A stretch of 64,000 nt of DNA from Bryobacteraceae bacterium (GTDB taxonomy: Bacteria; Acidobacteriota; Terriglobia; Bryobacterales; Bryobacteraceae): NCBI GenBank assembly GCA_025056455.1, contig JANWVY010000001.1, positions 124,001 through 188,000 on the forward strand, in the 5' to 3' direction. Below are positions 55,236 through 63,653 of the stretch, piece by piece. Made by a program: the position numbers and the translations under genes. How positions within the stretch are numbered: position 1 is the first letter of the stretch; each line of letters starts with the position of its first letter. The notes under the pieces were generated by a model, which was not told the DNA's origin, did not search any database, and saw only the letters and a list, made by a program, of their open reading frames with translations.

Positions 55236-56324
55236 TTACACACGCCGCAGACGGACGTTATTCACCACGCCCAGCATCAGAAATGTGCTCAAAATGCTGG
55301 AGCCGCCATAACTCATCAACGGCAGCGGTATACCACCAACCGGCATGCGCCCTATGACCATGCCGACGTTCACCAAAATTTGAAACAACAACGTCATGCT
55401 GATGCCCATGCAAATGTACATCCCGGCCTTGTCGGCCGCCCCCTGCGCATTCTGCACAATGCCGAGCAACAGCAACAAGTACAAACCTAAGATTAGCAAA
55501 ACGCCGACGAATCCGTGTTCTTCGGCAAAAGCAGCCAGGATGAAATCGGTATGGGGCACGGGGAGGAAGCGGAGTTTGGTTTGTTCGCCCTTGGTTACGC
55601 CTTTACCCCAAAGTCCGCCCGAGCCGACGGCGATTTTCGATTGGATCACCTGATAGCCGCTTCCTCGGGGATCGCGTTCCGGATCCATGAACGAAGTCAG
55701 TCGCGCCTTTTGATAGTCTTTGAGGTACAAGAACCAGCCCAGGGGGAGCAGCACCGCGCAAAGAGCTACAATCGCCGCCCAGTACTGCCAGCGCAAGCCC
55801 ACTAGGTAAATTCCGATTCCGAGGATGGGAAGATAGGTCAAGGAAGTGGTGAGGTCGGGCTGTTTCATGACGAGTCCCATGGGTATCGCAAACAGGACGG
55901 TCAGGCGTAAGAGGTCTCGGGCCTCCAGCCGGTCGTTGCGAATGGACGACAAATACCGTGCCATCAACAAGACCAGCACCAGCTTGGCAAACTCTGAGAT
56001 TTGAAGATGGAAGCCACCAAACAGCGGAATCCAGCGGCGGGATCCAAAAAAGGCCGCGCCGAAGACGAACGTCGCCACCAGCAGCGCCACCATACCGACG
56101 TACAAAACGGGCACCTGGCCCAGCAAGGTGTGGTAATCCAGACGCGAGAGCACCCAAGCCAAAACCGCCCCTGCGGCAATGCATAGAATCTGCTTGGTCC
56201 AGAGGTTTCGCCAGATGCTATCCCGGGTCGCGCTGTAAATCTGCAAGACGCCGAGAGCGCAGATGAGGGACGTGGCGCCCCACAACAACCAGTCAAAATC
56301 CCGGAACGTGCGCATCAGACTCAT
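55236..56324 (-). CDS. rodA: Peptidoglycan polymerase RodA
   Basis: This 362-residue SEDS-family glycosyltransferase has about ten membrane helices. Family signatures are LGVLQIYSATRD in helix 1-2, GSRRWIPLFGGFHLQISEFAKLVL, the LVMKQPDLTTSLTYLPI loop with the essential Asp, GSGYQVIQSKIAVGSGGLWG, and HTDFILAAFAEEHGFVG. The end IGRMPVGGIPLPLMSYGGSS is typical of RodA/FtsW. Its ATG overlaps the mrdA stop by 4 nt, so polymerase and transpeptidase are made together. RodA rather than FtsW is called because of the mre context. Confidence 0.97.
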   Translation of the reverse strand: MSLMRTFRDFDWLLWGATSLICALGVLQIYSATRDSIWRNLWTKQILCIAAGAVLAWVLSRLDYHTLLGQVPVLYVGMVALLVATFVFGAAFFGSRRWIPLFGGFHLQISEFAKLVLVLLMARYLSSIRNDRLEARDLLRLTVLFAIPMGLVMKQPDLTTSLTYLPILGIGIYLVGLRWQYWAAIVALCAVLLPLGWFLYLKDYQKARLTSFMDPERDPRGSGYQVIQSKIAVGSGGLWGKGVTKGEQTKLRFLPVPHTDFILAAFAEEHGFVGVLLILGLYLLLLLGIVQNAQGAADKAGMYICMGISMTLLFQILVNVGMVIGRMPVGGIPLPLMSYGGSSILSTFLMLGVVNNVRLRRV

Positions 56325-58252
56325 GGGGTCTCCTCCGGGCGAGGGGGCGGCGGGGGCGGGCTCATTGGATTGGCTGCCGGCCCGGGGGGAAGCAGCACAC
56401 GCTGCATGGCCAACGCCCGCTGGTTCATCTCCAGACGGGCCTTCTTATCGAAATAAGCTTTCACCACATCTCGCACAATGGGGGCCGCGCGATCTCCGTG
56501 TTCGCCGTTCTCAAATAACGCGGCGACCACAATTTCGGGATTATCCTTGGGCGCGAAGCCGACAAACCAAGCGTTGTCTGCATAGTTTTTACCGAGAGCA
56601 CCGGATTTGATGGCGGCGTTCGAAGCCAGCTGGGCGGTGCCCGTTTTCCCGCAGAGCTGGATACCCGGAAGGAACGAGTTCCTCGCTGTGCCCCACTGCA
56701 CAACACCGTGCATGGCATCGATGATTTTGACAATGTTGTCTAGATTGAGGTCTGCCTTTCGCGCGGGTTGCCTTTTGTGTGAATCGCGGACGACGTGGGG
56801 TCGGTGCCAAACTCCGCCGACGACGAGTCCACCGATGGCGTGAGCCAGTTGAAGAGGGGTCACGGTGACTTGACCTTGGCCAATCGCAACGGAAATCGTT
56901 TCTCCGGCATACCATTTGCTCCGGGAGGTGCGGAGCTTCCACTTGGTGGAGGGCACGATCCCTTCGCTTTCGCCAGGAAGATCAATTCCGGTGCGCTTTC
57001 CGAATCCTGCTATTTCCGCGTATTTGGCGATCATATCAACGCCTAAGCGGTTTCCCAAGGCATAGAAGAAGACGTCGCAGGACTGCACGAGCGCCCGGTT
57101 CAGCTGGATTTTCCCGTGACCACCGCGGGCATGGCATTTGAAGGGGCGCCCGTAATACCAAGCGCTGCCCGAGCAATGGGCGGTGAAATCAGGCGTCAGC
57201 ACGCCGGTTTCTAGCCCAGCTAAGGCGACAATGGGCTTAAAAGTGGATCCTGGCGCAAACTGCGCCTGAATGGCGCGATTCAGCAAAGGTTTGTCCGGAT
57301 CGCTTAGGATCGCGCGCCAATCTTGTCCGCTGATGCGGCTGGTAAATTTGTTGGGGTCATAATCGGGCTTGCTGGCCATGGCCAGAACTTCGCCATTTCG
57401 AGGATCCAAAGCCACAACGGCGCCGCGCTTGCCCTCCAGCGCCATCTCGGCGACGATTTGCAAATCCAGATCAATCGTTAGCTGGAGAGTTTGGCCGGGT
57501 ATGGCTTCTTTCATGGCAAGTTCGCTGCGTTCATTGCCCCGATTGTCGACCAGTACTCTCCGCTGGCCGTCAATTCCCACCAACAGGTCGTTGTAATAGC
57601 GCTCAACCCCCGCTTTGCCGACCACATCGCCTGGCTTGGCGTTGGCGAAATCCGCACTGTTGAGTTCGTGTTCACTGATCTCGCCGACATAACCAATCAA
57701 GTGCGAGGCAACACCCGCTTCTGGGTAGTAACGCGTGTAAGAGGGAGCCAGCACCAGCTCGGGAAAGGCGTCAGGATCGCGGTGAGATTCGACGAAGGCG
57801 ATTTCGCCAGGCGTCAGCTCTTCCTTGATCACAATGGGCTCGTACTTAGGCCGTGTGCGGTCGAAACGCTTGAGCTTGCTTCGCAACTCATCGAGGCTCA
57901 GGTTTAGGCCCTCGGCGATGGGTTTCAAGTGCTCGGGCTTTAGGTTTTCACGCGACAACATCACGCTAAAAGAAGCGTGATTGTCGACAATGACTCTGCC
58001 ATCGCGGTCGAGAATTTTGCCACGGGGAGCGAGCACAGGAATGGACCGCACCCGGTTGCGCTCTGCGGCGTCTTCATAGTACTCCTTCTGGGTGATCTGC
58101 AATTCCCAGAAACCGGACAACAGGTAGAGAAAAACAGCGAAAATCAAGTACTGGACGCTCGCAATGCGCCCGGCAGCGAATTTCGTGTCCTCGCGCAGCA
58201 CGCGCGCCCCGTCAAGCTTTTCATCCTCCAGATTCAACGGGATGTTGGACAC
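56321..58252 (-). CDS. mrdA: Penicillin-binding protein 2 (elongation transpeptidase)
   Basis: This 643-residue class B PBP cross-links new peptidoglycan in the elongasome. One membrane helix (about 33-48) anchors it. The N-terminal pedestal contains LAPRGKILDRDGRVIVDN. The transpeptidase motifs are S336-TFK (FAPGSTFKP), S391-CD (QSCDVFFY) and K536-TG (CGKTGTA). A zinc-type addition near the active site, CHARGGHG, is the usual GxxCHxxxGHG of PBP2 proteins. The C-terminus is Pro-rich. It is encoded between mreD (2-nt gap) and rodA (4-nt overlap). Confidence 0.97.
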   Translation of the reverse strand: MSNIPLNLEDEKLDGARVLREDTKFAAGRIASVQYLIFAVFLYLLSGFWELQITQKEYYEDAAERNRVRSIPVLAPRGKILDRDGRVIVDNHASFSVMLSRENLKPEHLKPIAEGLNLSLDELRSKLKRFDRTRPKYEPIVIKEELTPGEIAFVESHRDPDAFPELVLAPSYTRYYPEAGVASHLIGYVGEISEHELNSADFANAKPGDVVGKAGVERYYNDLLVGIDGQRRVLVDNRGNERSELAMKEAIPGQTLQLTIDLDLQIVAEMALEGKRGAVVALDPRNGEVLAMASKPDYDPNKFTSRISGQDWRAILSDPDKPLLNRAIQAQFAPGSTFKPIVALAGLETGVLTPDFTAHCSGSAWYYGRPFKCHARGGHGKIQLNRALVQSCDVFFYALGNRLGVDMIAKYAEIAGFGKRTGIDLPGESEGIVPSTKWKLRTSRSKWYAGETISVAIGQGQVTVTPLQLAHAIGGLVVGGVWHRPHVVRDSHKRQPARKADLNLDNIVKIIDAMHGVVQWGTARNSFLPGIQLCGKTGTAQLASNAAIKSGALGKNYADNAWFVGFAPKDNPEIVVAALFENGEHGDRAAPIVRDVVKAYFDKKARLEMNQRALAMQRVLLPPGPAANPMSPPPPPPRPEETP

Positions 58253-58254
58253 TC

Positions 58255-58791
58255 TTAACCCCTCTCTTTCAGTTTATCTAAGAGGTGAAACAGAGGGATG
58301 GCGACGACGGCATTCAGCATTCCGAGGATGAGCTCCCGACGAGGGTTAAAATCCCCGGGCTGTCCGAGCAAGGCGCGCACCATGATCCAATACATCAGCT
58401 GATGAAAAGCGTAGAAGAAGAAACCAAGAATTCCCCGCACGAGCGGATTTTCGACATCGAAGCCGCGATGACTCAAGGTTCCGGCAAAGTAGCCAACCAG
58501 CGTTTTCACGATACCGAACATACCTAACGGTTGATGCGAGAGAGAATCCTGTACCAGACCAACGAAGGCGCCAAAGCCGAGTCCGACGATTTCGGATCTG
58601 CGCATGAGGGCGAAATACACGGTGATCAGCAGCGGCAGATCGAGAAAGGACAAGAAAGAGATCAAGCGCGGAACATACACTTGAAAAAGGATCGCAGCGA
58701 GAGCGAGGCCGACGTAAATCAGCGGGTGAAACCGGGCGATGGGAGCTTTGCGAGCCGCATCGCCAAAGAGCCGTTCGGAAAACTCCTTCAT
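58255..58791 (-). CDS. mreD: Rod-shape determining protein MreD
   Basis: This small inner-membrane protein of 178 residues has about five helices and belongs to the elongasome. Segments such as LPLLITVYFALMRRSEIVGLG and GFGAFVGLVQDSLSHQPLG fit MreD (GLxQD is the most conserved site), and GMFGIVKTLVGYFAG follows. The sequence is poorly conserved between phyla, so the call rests also on its place: it overlaps mreC by 4 nt and precedes mrdA by 2 nt. Confidence 0.92.
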   Translation of the reverse strand: MKEFSERLFGDAARKAPIARFHPLIYVGLALAAILFQVYVPRLISFLSFLDLPLLITVYFALMRRSEIVGLGFGAFVGLVQDSLSHQPLGMFGIVKTLVGYFAGTLSHRGFDVENPLVRGILGFFFYAFHQLMYWIMVRALLGQPGDFNPRRELILGMLNAVVAIPLFHLLDKLKERG

Positions 58792-60107
58792 CGTGGTGGG
58801 TGAGGTGTTTCCCCTGCGGCTGGTCGAGGAGCGGAACTTGGGGTCGGGGACGGCTCGGTGACTGTGGGCCGCCGGGCTGGCGGGGAAAGCGTTGTCGTCG
58901 ATGGGTTTGCGGAGCGACGGGAATAGGGATCAGGCTCGGCTGAGGCAGGGCTAGCGGCGGTTTGCGAAGGAGCGGATTCGGCTAGCGAAGGAGTGGCCGT
59001 CGCCGGGTTGGCCAAGGGACTGGCGCTCACGCCGGGGTTGGGATCGCCGCTACTGGCAGGCGGCAAAGCCTTCTGAACTGGCGCCGGCAGAACGTTGAAA
59101 TTCGGAATCCTTCCACCCTGACCCAGCACGACGCCTTGCGCCTCCATGCTTTGCCGGATCTCCGAACGGATCCGGTCCGCATCGGTCAGCTCGTCGCCTG
59201 CCACAGCGCGCGGCTGTCGCTCTAGCTCAGACTTCGGGGGGCTGGGCAAGAGGTGGTAGGTCAGGTTTTCTGCCGGTTTGTAGAAGTCAATTTGGTGGAC
59301 ACCTTCGACGACCACGAGCACTTCTTCCAGACTTTGGGAGAACCCGCTCGGCGCGACATAAATTTCCTTGAAGGCGCGTCCAGGGCGCACGAGCTTGACT
59401 TCACCTACAGGCAAGCCTTTGGGAAAGATCCGGTCATCGCCAGATGTAAAGATCTTTTCGCCCACCTCGACTCGCAATTCGGTGGGGACGTAGTCCATAA
59501 TCAGCGTCCCATGCCCCTGCCCCTTTAGCGTCCCGTGCACTCGGGCCTTTTCTGAGATCACGCCGGCAGCGAAACTCGGGTCCGTAATGAGCATGACTTG
59601 GGATGCCGTGGGGTAGACAGCGATGATCTTGCCCACGATGCCGTCCGGTGTGATGACGCCCATGCCCGGCCGAACCCCAGAAACACTGCCGCGGTCAATG
59701 TAAACCACCTTGGAATTTGCGCCCGTAGAATTGGCAATGATACGTGCTCCAATCGTCCGAGAAGGAATGCGTTCCTGGAAGGCGGCTAAGGCGCGGGCCC
59801 GTTCCGCCGTGGAGAGTTCACTTCGCAAGAAGTGATTTTCGAGTTTGATGCGCTGGAGCTCTTCTTTTAAGCGCTGGTTTTCTTCCCGTGCATTGAGAAG
59901 AATAAAGTAGTCCCGGACGAAGCCTGTGGTCGAGCCACGAACCATCTCGATGAGGCGCGCTAAAGGAGTTACTGCCGTTACCGACCAGACCCGCAAAAGC
60001 GTCATATCCTGGTTGCTCTTCACCTGGTAGGCAATTAAGACCAGCTGGGCAGCGATCACAACCAGAAGAATGGTGAGATTGCGGTAACGTTGCAGGATGA
60101 GATCCAT
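58788..60107 (-). CDS. mreC: Rod-shape determining protein MreC
   Basis: This 439-residue protein is anchored by one N-terminal helix (ILLVVIAAQLVLIAYQ). A periplasmic coiled coil follows (NAREENQRLKEELQRIKLEN), then the two-barrel MreC domain (IANSTGANSKVVYIDRGSVS, GVRPGMGVITPDGIVGKI, then GDDRIFPKGLPVGEVKLV). Residues from about 290 on are a Pro/Ser/Ala-rich, probably disordered tail, longer than in E. coli MreC. It scaffolds MreB to PBP2 in the periplasm. A 246-bp gap separates it from mreB; I see no gene in that gap. Confidence 0.95.
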   Translation of the reverse strand: MDLILQRYRNLTILLVVIAAQLVLIAYQVKSNQDMTLLRVWSVTAVTPLARLIEMVRGSTTGFVRDYFILLNAREENQRLKEELQRIKLENHFLRSELSTAERARALAAFQERIPSRTIGARIIANSTGANSKVVYIDRGSVSGVRPGMGVITPDGIVGKIIAVYPTASQVMLITDPSFAAGVISEKARVHGTLKGQGHGTLIMDYVPTELRVEVGEKIFTSGDDRIFPKGLPVGEVKLVRPGRAFKEIYVAPSGFSQSLEEVLVVVEGVHQIDFYKPAENLTYHLLPSPPKSELERQPRAVAGDELTDADRIRSEIRQSMEAQGVVLGQGGRIPNFNVLPAPVQKALPPASSGDPNPGVSASPLANPATATPSLAESAPSQTAASPASAEPDPYSRRSANPSTTTLSPPARRPTVTEPSPTPSSAPRPAAGETPHPPR

Positions 60108-60353
60108 GATGGGACCCGGTCACTACCTAGCTTCATTCTCTCACGCGCGACAGCCGGGGCAACTGCCTAGATTGCTCTTAAGATCGAAGTTCGAGTCAAG
60201 CGGCGCGCAACTCCCCCGGGACACAGAATTTGCTCGACGGATCGGCAGATCGTTTTGAATCCGTTGAGCGGATCTGGGGGTTGTTCTGCTCGTTCTCCGG
60301 GGATCTGCAAGTTCTCCAGACAGTTTTCAGGAGATTCGCCCTCCCACACCCTC

Positions 60354-61379
60354 CTATTCAATCGCGATCCGGCGCAAAAGTTTGAAATCGGTGAGCATTT
60401 TGCCGGTTCCGAGCACCACAGAGGCTAAGGGGTCCTCGGCGATCGACACCGGCAGGCCGGTTTCTTCGCGGATCCGGCGATCGAGGTTTTTGATGAGGGC
60501 CCCGCCGCCGGTGAGCACAATGCCGCGGTCGCTGATGTCAGCGCTCAGTTCTGGGGGAGTCCGCTCGAGAGCGACACGGATGGCATTCATGATGGTGGCG
60601 ATGCACTCGGAGAGAGCCTCGCGGATTTCGGTATCGTCGATGGTGATTGTTTTCGGGACCCCCTCAATCAAATTTCGCCCCTTGATTTCAATGGTTTGGG
60701 GCTTGTCTAGGGGGAAGGCCGAGCCGATCTGCATCTTGATCTGCTCGGCGGTGCGCTCGCCAATCAACAAGTTGTACTTGCGCTTGAGATACTGCATGAT
60801 GGCGTCGTCCATTTCGTTGCCTGCGACACGCACCGAGCGGGAGTAGACGATGCCGGACAGCGAGATGACTGCTACGTCGGTGGTGCCTCCGCCGATGTCC
60901 ACAACCATGTTGCCGGAGGGTTCGGTAATAGGTAAACCGGCTCCGATGGCGGCCACCATGGCTTGCTCCACCAAGTGCACTTCGCTGGCCTTGGCACGAT
61001 AGGCGGAATCAATGACAGCGCGCTTTTCCACTTGGGTGATTTCGCTAGGCACACCGATGATGATGCGCGGGTGAACCAGCATTTTACGCCCGTGCGCTTT
61101 TTGGATGAAGTAGTTTAGCATGCGCTCGGTCACCTTGAAGTCGGCGATCACGCCGTCTTTCATGGGACGAATGGCCACAATGTTGCCGGGCGTGCGACCG
61201 AGCATCTCCTTGGCTTCTTTGCCCACAGCTTCCACTTCGCCAGTTGTTTTGTTGATGGCGACAATGGAGGGCTCATTCACGACAATCCCCTTACCTTTGG
61301 CGAACACAAGAGTGTTCGCTGTGCCGAGATCGATGGCAAGGTCAGAAGAAAACAAACTAAAAACGGACCGCAGATTCAT
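60354..61379 (-). CDS. mreB: Rod-shape determining actin homologue MreB
   Basis: This 341-residue cytoskeletal ATPase directs lateral cell-wall growth. The actin-fold phosphate loops are [20 protein letters not shown] (phosphate 1), [19 protein letters not shown] (phosphate 2) and [19 protein letters not shown] (adenosine). The connecting motifs PSIVAIN and [16 protein letters not shown] are also canonical. It is the first gene of the minus-strand order mreB-mreC-mreD-mrdA-rodA-rng and is divergent from the aldolase of the microcompartment locus (147 bp between starts). It predicts a rod-shaped or elongating cell. Confidence 0.99.
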   Translation of the reverse strand: MNLRSVFSLFSSDLAIDLGTANTLVFAKGKGIVVNEPSIVAINKTTGEVEAVGKEAKEMLGRTPGNIVAIRPMKDGVIADFKVTERMLNYFIQKAHGRKMLVHPRIIIGVPSEITQVEKRAVIDSAYRAKASEVHLVEQAMVAAIGAGLPITEPSGNMVVDIGGGTTDVAVISLSGIVYSRSVRVAGNEMDDAIMQYLKRKYNLLIGERTAEQIKMQIGSAFPLDKPQTIEIKGRNLIEGVPKTITIDDTEIREALSECIATIMNAIRVALERTPPELSADISDRGIVLTGGGALIKNLDRRIREETGLPVSIAEDPLASVVLGTGKMLTDFKLLRRIAIE

Positions 61380-61506
61380 ACCTCAGCCACGGGGAGCACC
61401 GAGTGACCGGAAACTAGTCTTCTCTGAGAGAGTAACACACCGAATCGGCCGGCGGCGAAAGTTCCGTTCACCCTCCGGCGCAAACTGTCCTGCGAGCGTT
61501 GTCTGG

Positions 61507-61512
61507 TACAAT
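61507..61512 (+). promoter_or_regulatory. Possible -10 element of the microcompartment aldolase operon
   Basis: TACAAT lies 14 nt before the aldolase ATG, so the transcript would have a leader of only a few bases. No good -35 box is seen 17 nt upstream, and no clear ribosome site precedes the ATG, which suits a near-leaderless mRNA. Confidence 0.35.
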
Positions 61513-61526
61513 CGGGGTTTCACAAA

Positions 61527-62318
61527 ATGGTGAGAACCGAACGGGAGCTGAGGCAGGACATCGTTGAGGTGGGCCGACTGGTCTACCAGAAGGGCTGGGT
61601 GGCCGCAAATGATGGCAACATCAGCATCCGGTTGGATGAAGGCCGGGTGCTATGCACTCCGACGGGCGTCAGCAAAGGCATGATGCATCCCGATGATTTG
61701 ATCATTTGCGACCTGGAAGGCAACAAACTTGAAGGCCGCAAGGAACGCACGTCGGAGATTGCCATGCATTTGACCATTTACCAACTGCGCCCCGATGTTC
61801 GCGCTGTTGTACACGCGCATCCGCCCGTATCCACGGGTTTTGCGGCTGCGGGCCGGCCGCTGAACCAAGCACTTCTGCCGGAGGTGATTATCGGATTGGG
61901 ATGTGTGCCTCTGGCGGCCTATGGCTTACCTGGAACACCGGCCTTGACCGAGCCCATGTTGCCCTATGTGCCGAAGTATAATGCGTTGCTGCTGGCCAAT
62001 CACGGGGCGGTGACCTACGGCGAAGATGTGTTTCAAGCGTTTTTCCGCATGGAGACTGTGGAGCACTTTGCTCGGATTGCGCTCGTAGCGGAGTTGCTTG
62101 GGGGACCCAAGCTGCTGCCGCGGCAGGAAGTGGACAAGTTGTTCGATTCGAGGACCCGCTACGGGGTGCGTGCGAATGTGGGTGCTGAGCCGGGTTGTCC
62201 CCTGGTGGCAGAAGACCTGCCCTCGGGCGGTTCGAGCGGAGAACGGTTTACGGTCACTCGAGAAGAGTTGATCGCGCTTGTCGATGAAGCCCTGCGCTCG
62301 CGTGGCGTGAGTGTGTAA
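61527..62318 (+). CDS. Class II aldolase (L-fuculose/L-rhamnulose-phosphate type), probable microcompartment cargo
   Basis: This 263-residue zinc aldolase would split a deoxy-sugar 1-phosphate to dihydroxyacetone phosphate and lactaldehyde. N28 lies in the NDGNIS phosphate loop, E77 in TSEIAMHL is the acid/base, H96 and H98 in VVHAHPPVSTG and H159 in LLANHGAVTYG bind the metal. Residues from about 215 form an extension beyond FucA: a Gly/Ser linker, then an amphipathic helix (FTVTREELIALVDEALRSRG). This matches encapsulation peptides that tether cargo inside shells. Shell genes follow 164 bp on, so it is the likely cargo. The pairing is known from planctomycete and verrucomicrobial fucose/rhamnose microcompartments. 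Confidence 0.88.
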   Translation: MVRTERELRQDIVEVGRLVYQKGWVAANDGNISIRLDEGRVLCTPTGVSKGMMHPDDLIICDLEGNKLEGRKERTSEIAMHLTIYQLRPDVRAVVHAHPPVSTGFAAAGRPLNQALLPEVIIGLGCVPLAAYGLPGTPALTEPMLPYVPKYNALLLANHGAVTYGEDVFQAFFRMETVEHFARIALVAELLGGPKLLPRQEVDKLFDSRTRYGVRANVGAEPGCPLVAEDLPSGGSSGERFTVTREELIALVDEALRSRGVSV

Positions 62319-62419
62319 CAGGAAAGGGAGTAGGTCGCTGGGATGGCCGGATGGCGACTCCTTGGCTGGAGCTGAGCTTGATGGGATTTGCCGGCCACCG
62401 CGGCTTGAGCTGGCGGTTG

Positions 62420-62438
62420 AGCGCTAGCGCTGGCCAGC
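62420..62438. repeat. Overlapping palindromes between aldolase and shell genes
   Basis: AGCGCTAGCGCT (62420-62431) and GCTGGCCAGC (62429-62438) are perfect palindromes sharing three bases, in the 164-bp gap before the first shell gene. In RNA only one of the two could fold at a time. They may mark a processing or attenuation site separating cargo from shell expression. Confidence 0.55.
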
Positions 62439-62482
62439 GAAGAGGTCTAGGATAAAGATCTGAAACATGGTTTGGAGGACTG

Positions 62483-62767
62483 ATGGGTGAAGCGTTAGGA
62501 ATGATTGAAACTCGCGGACTGGTGGCCATGATTGAAGCAGCCGACGCCATGGTGAAGGCAGCCAAAGTCACCTTGGTGGGTTGGGAAAAAATCGGTTCCG
62601 GGTACGTGACGGCCCTCGTTCGCGGGGATGTCGCCGCCGTTCGCGCTGCCACGGACGCGGGCGCGGCAGCTGCTCGGCGGGTGGGAGAACTGATTTCGGT
62701 TCATGTCATTCCGCGTCCCCATCCAAGCCTGGAAGACGTCTTGCCCATTGGGAAAAGCGCAAAGTAA
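62483..62767 (+). CDS. Microcompartment hexameric shell protein (BMC-H)
   Basis: This 94-residue protein has a single BMC domain like PduA/EutM. The fold markers are [20 protein letters not shown] at the N-terminus, [20 protein letters not shown] with the pore loop IGSG (37-40), and [20 protein letters not shown]. Hexamers tile the shell facets, and the small pore lets substrates pass. A strong GGAGG site lies 5-9 nt before the ATG. It heads a run of four shell genes without gaps. Confidence 0.97.
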   Translation: MGEALGMIETRGLVAMIEAADAMVKAAKVTLVGWEKIGSGYVTALVRGDVAAVRAATDAGAAAARRVGELISVHVIPRPHPSLEDVLPIGKSAK

Positions 62768-63064
62768 ATGATTCTCGCCCGAGTCGTGGGCACCGTGGTG
62801 GCCACGCGAAAAGATCCCCGGCTAGAAGGCAAAAAGCTTCTCATTCTCAAGCCGGTTACGCCCGAAGGTAAGGACGAAGCCGGTTACCTCGTGGCGGTGG
62901 ACACGGTCAGCGCAGGCTTTCGGGAAACTGTCCTTGCAGTTTCGGGCAGTTCCGCCCGCATGGCCGAGGGTTGTCAGAACCGGCCCGTTGATACTGCCAT
63001 CATCGGCATCGTCGACTCGGTTTCGCTCGACGAGCCCCGAAAAAACGACAAAAAGAGCGCGTAA
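62768..63064 (+). CDS. Microcompartment pentameric vertex protein (BMC-P, EutN/CcmL), copy 1
   Basis: This 98-residue protein has the EutN/CcmL beta-barrel fold: ILARVVGTVVATRKDPRLEG, KKLLILKPVTPEGK, and a closing VDTAIIGIVDSVSLD. Pentamers cap shell vertices. The usual VGAGxGE loop is altered to VSAGFRETVLAVSGSSAR, with the glycine turn partly lost. A Lys-rich tail (EPRKNDKKSA) extends past the fold. Its ATG follows the BMC-H stop directly, and it shares one base with the next gene (TAATG). Confidence 0.96.
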   Translation: MILARVVGTVVATRKDPRLEGKKLLILKPVTPEGKDEAGYLVAVDTVSAGFRETVLAVSGSSARMAEGCQNRPVDTAIIGIVDSVSLDEPRKNDKKSA

Positions 63065-63351
63065 TGTTTTTGGCGCGTGTCATCGGAAGAGTGTGGTCAA
63101 CGGCGAAAGATCCGAAGCTTGAGGGCCATCGGTTGTTGATCGTTCAGCCGCTGACGCCTGAAGGGAAACAAACGGGGAAGCGGATCGTGGTGGCGGATTC
63201 GGTAGGAGCTGGCGCTGGTGAACTCGTGTATTGTTGCCGCGGTCGGGAGTCGAGTTTTCCGTTCTTGCCGCAGGAAGTTCCCACCGACGCCACGATTGTA
63301 GGCATTGTGGACGAGCTCCACGTCGACCGCACAAAGAACGAGCGATGTTAA
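63064..63351 (+). CDS. Microcompartment pentameric vertex protein (BMC-P, EutN/CcmL), copy 2
   Basis: This 95-residue paralogue opens FLARVIGRVWSTAKDPKLEG and has LLIVQPLTPEGK. The central loop VGAGAGELVYCCRGRESSF is the canonical one, and it closes with DATIVGIVDELHVD. Two adjacent Cys follow the loop, and a terminal Cys ends the chain. It overlaps copy 1 by one base and copy 3 by 7 nt, so all are translated from one message. Confidence 0.96.
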   Translation: MFLARVIGRVWSTAKDPKLEGHRLLIVQPLTPEGKQTGKRIVVADSVGAGAGELVYCCRGRESSFPFLPQEVPTDATIVGIVDELHVDRTKNERC

Positions 63352-63623
63352 TTGCGCGGGTCATTGGAGAGGTCGTTTCGACACAGCGGCACGCTAGTCA
63401 TAACGGCCAAAAGACGCTACTGGTTCAACCGTTGAATTTAGATGGTACGGACCGCGGCGAGGCCGTTGTGGCCATGGATGCAGTGGATGCAGGCGTGGGG
63501 GACCGGGTGCTTCTGGTCACCGAGGGATTTTCCGCCATGACCAGCGTCGAACGGCCGAATTCGCCCATTGATATGGCCGTGGTTGGGGTTATCGACCACA
63601 TCGAATTACTTGAGCAGGTATAA
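63345..63623 (+). CDS. Microcompartment pentameric vertex protein (BMC-P, EutN/CcmL), copy 3
   Basis: This 92-residue protein opens LIARVIGEVVSTQRHASHNG. It has LLVQPLNLDG, the central loop VDAGVGDRVLLVTEG, and the end PIDMAVVGVIDHIEL. I start at ATG 63345, 7 nt before the end of copy 2; a longer frame from 63231 would duplicate copy 2 sequence in another frame. It is the last gene of the operon, with a convergent gene ending 30 bp further. No aldehyde dehydrogenase, PduL or trimeric shell gene is present here. Confidence 0.96.
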   Translation: MLIARVIGEVVSTQRHASHNGQKTLLVQPLNLDGTDRGEAVVAMDAVDAGVGDRVLLVTEGFSAMTSVERPNSPIDMAVVGVIDHIELLEQV

Positions 63624-63653
63624 GGCGAGAACGGCACACCGGAGTCTAGGCCG

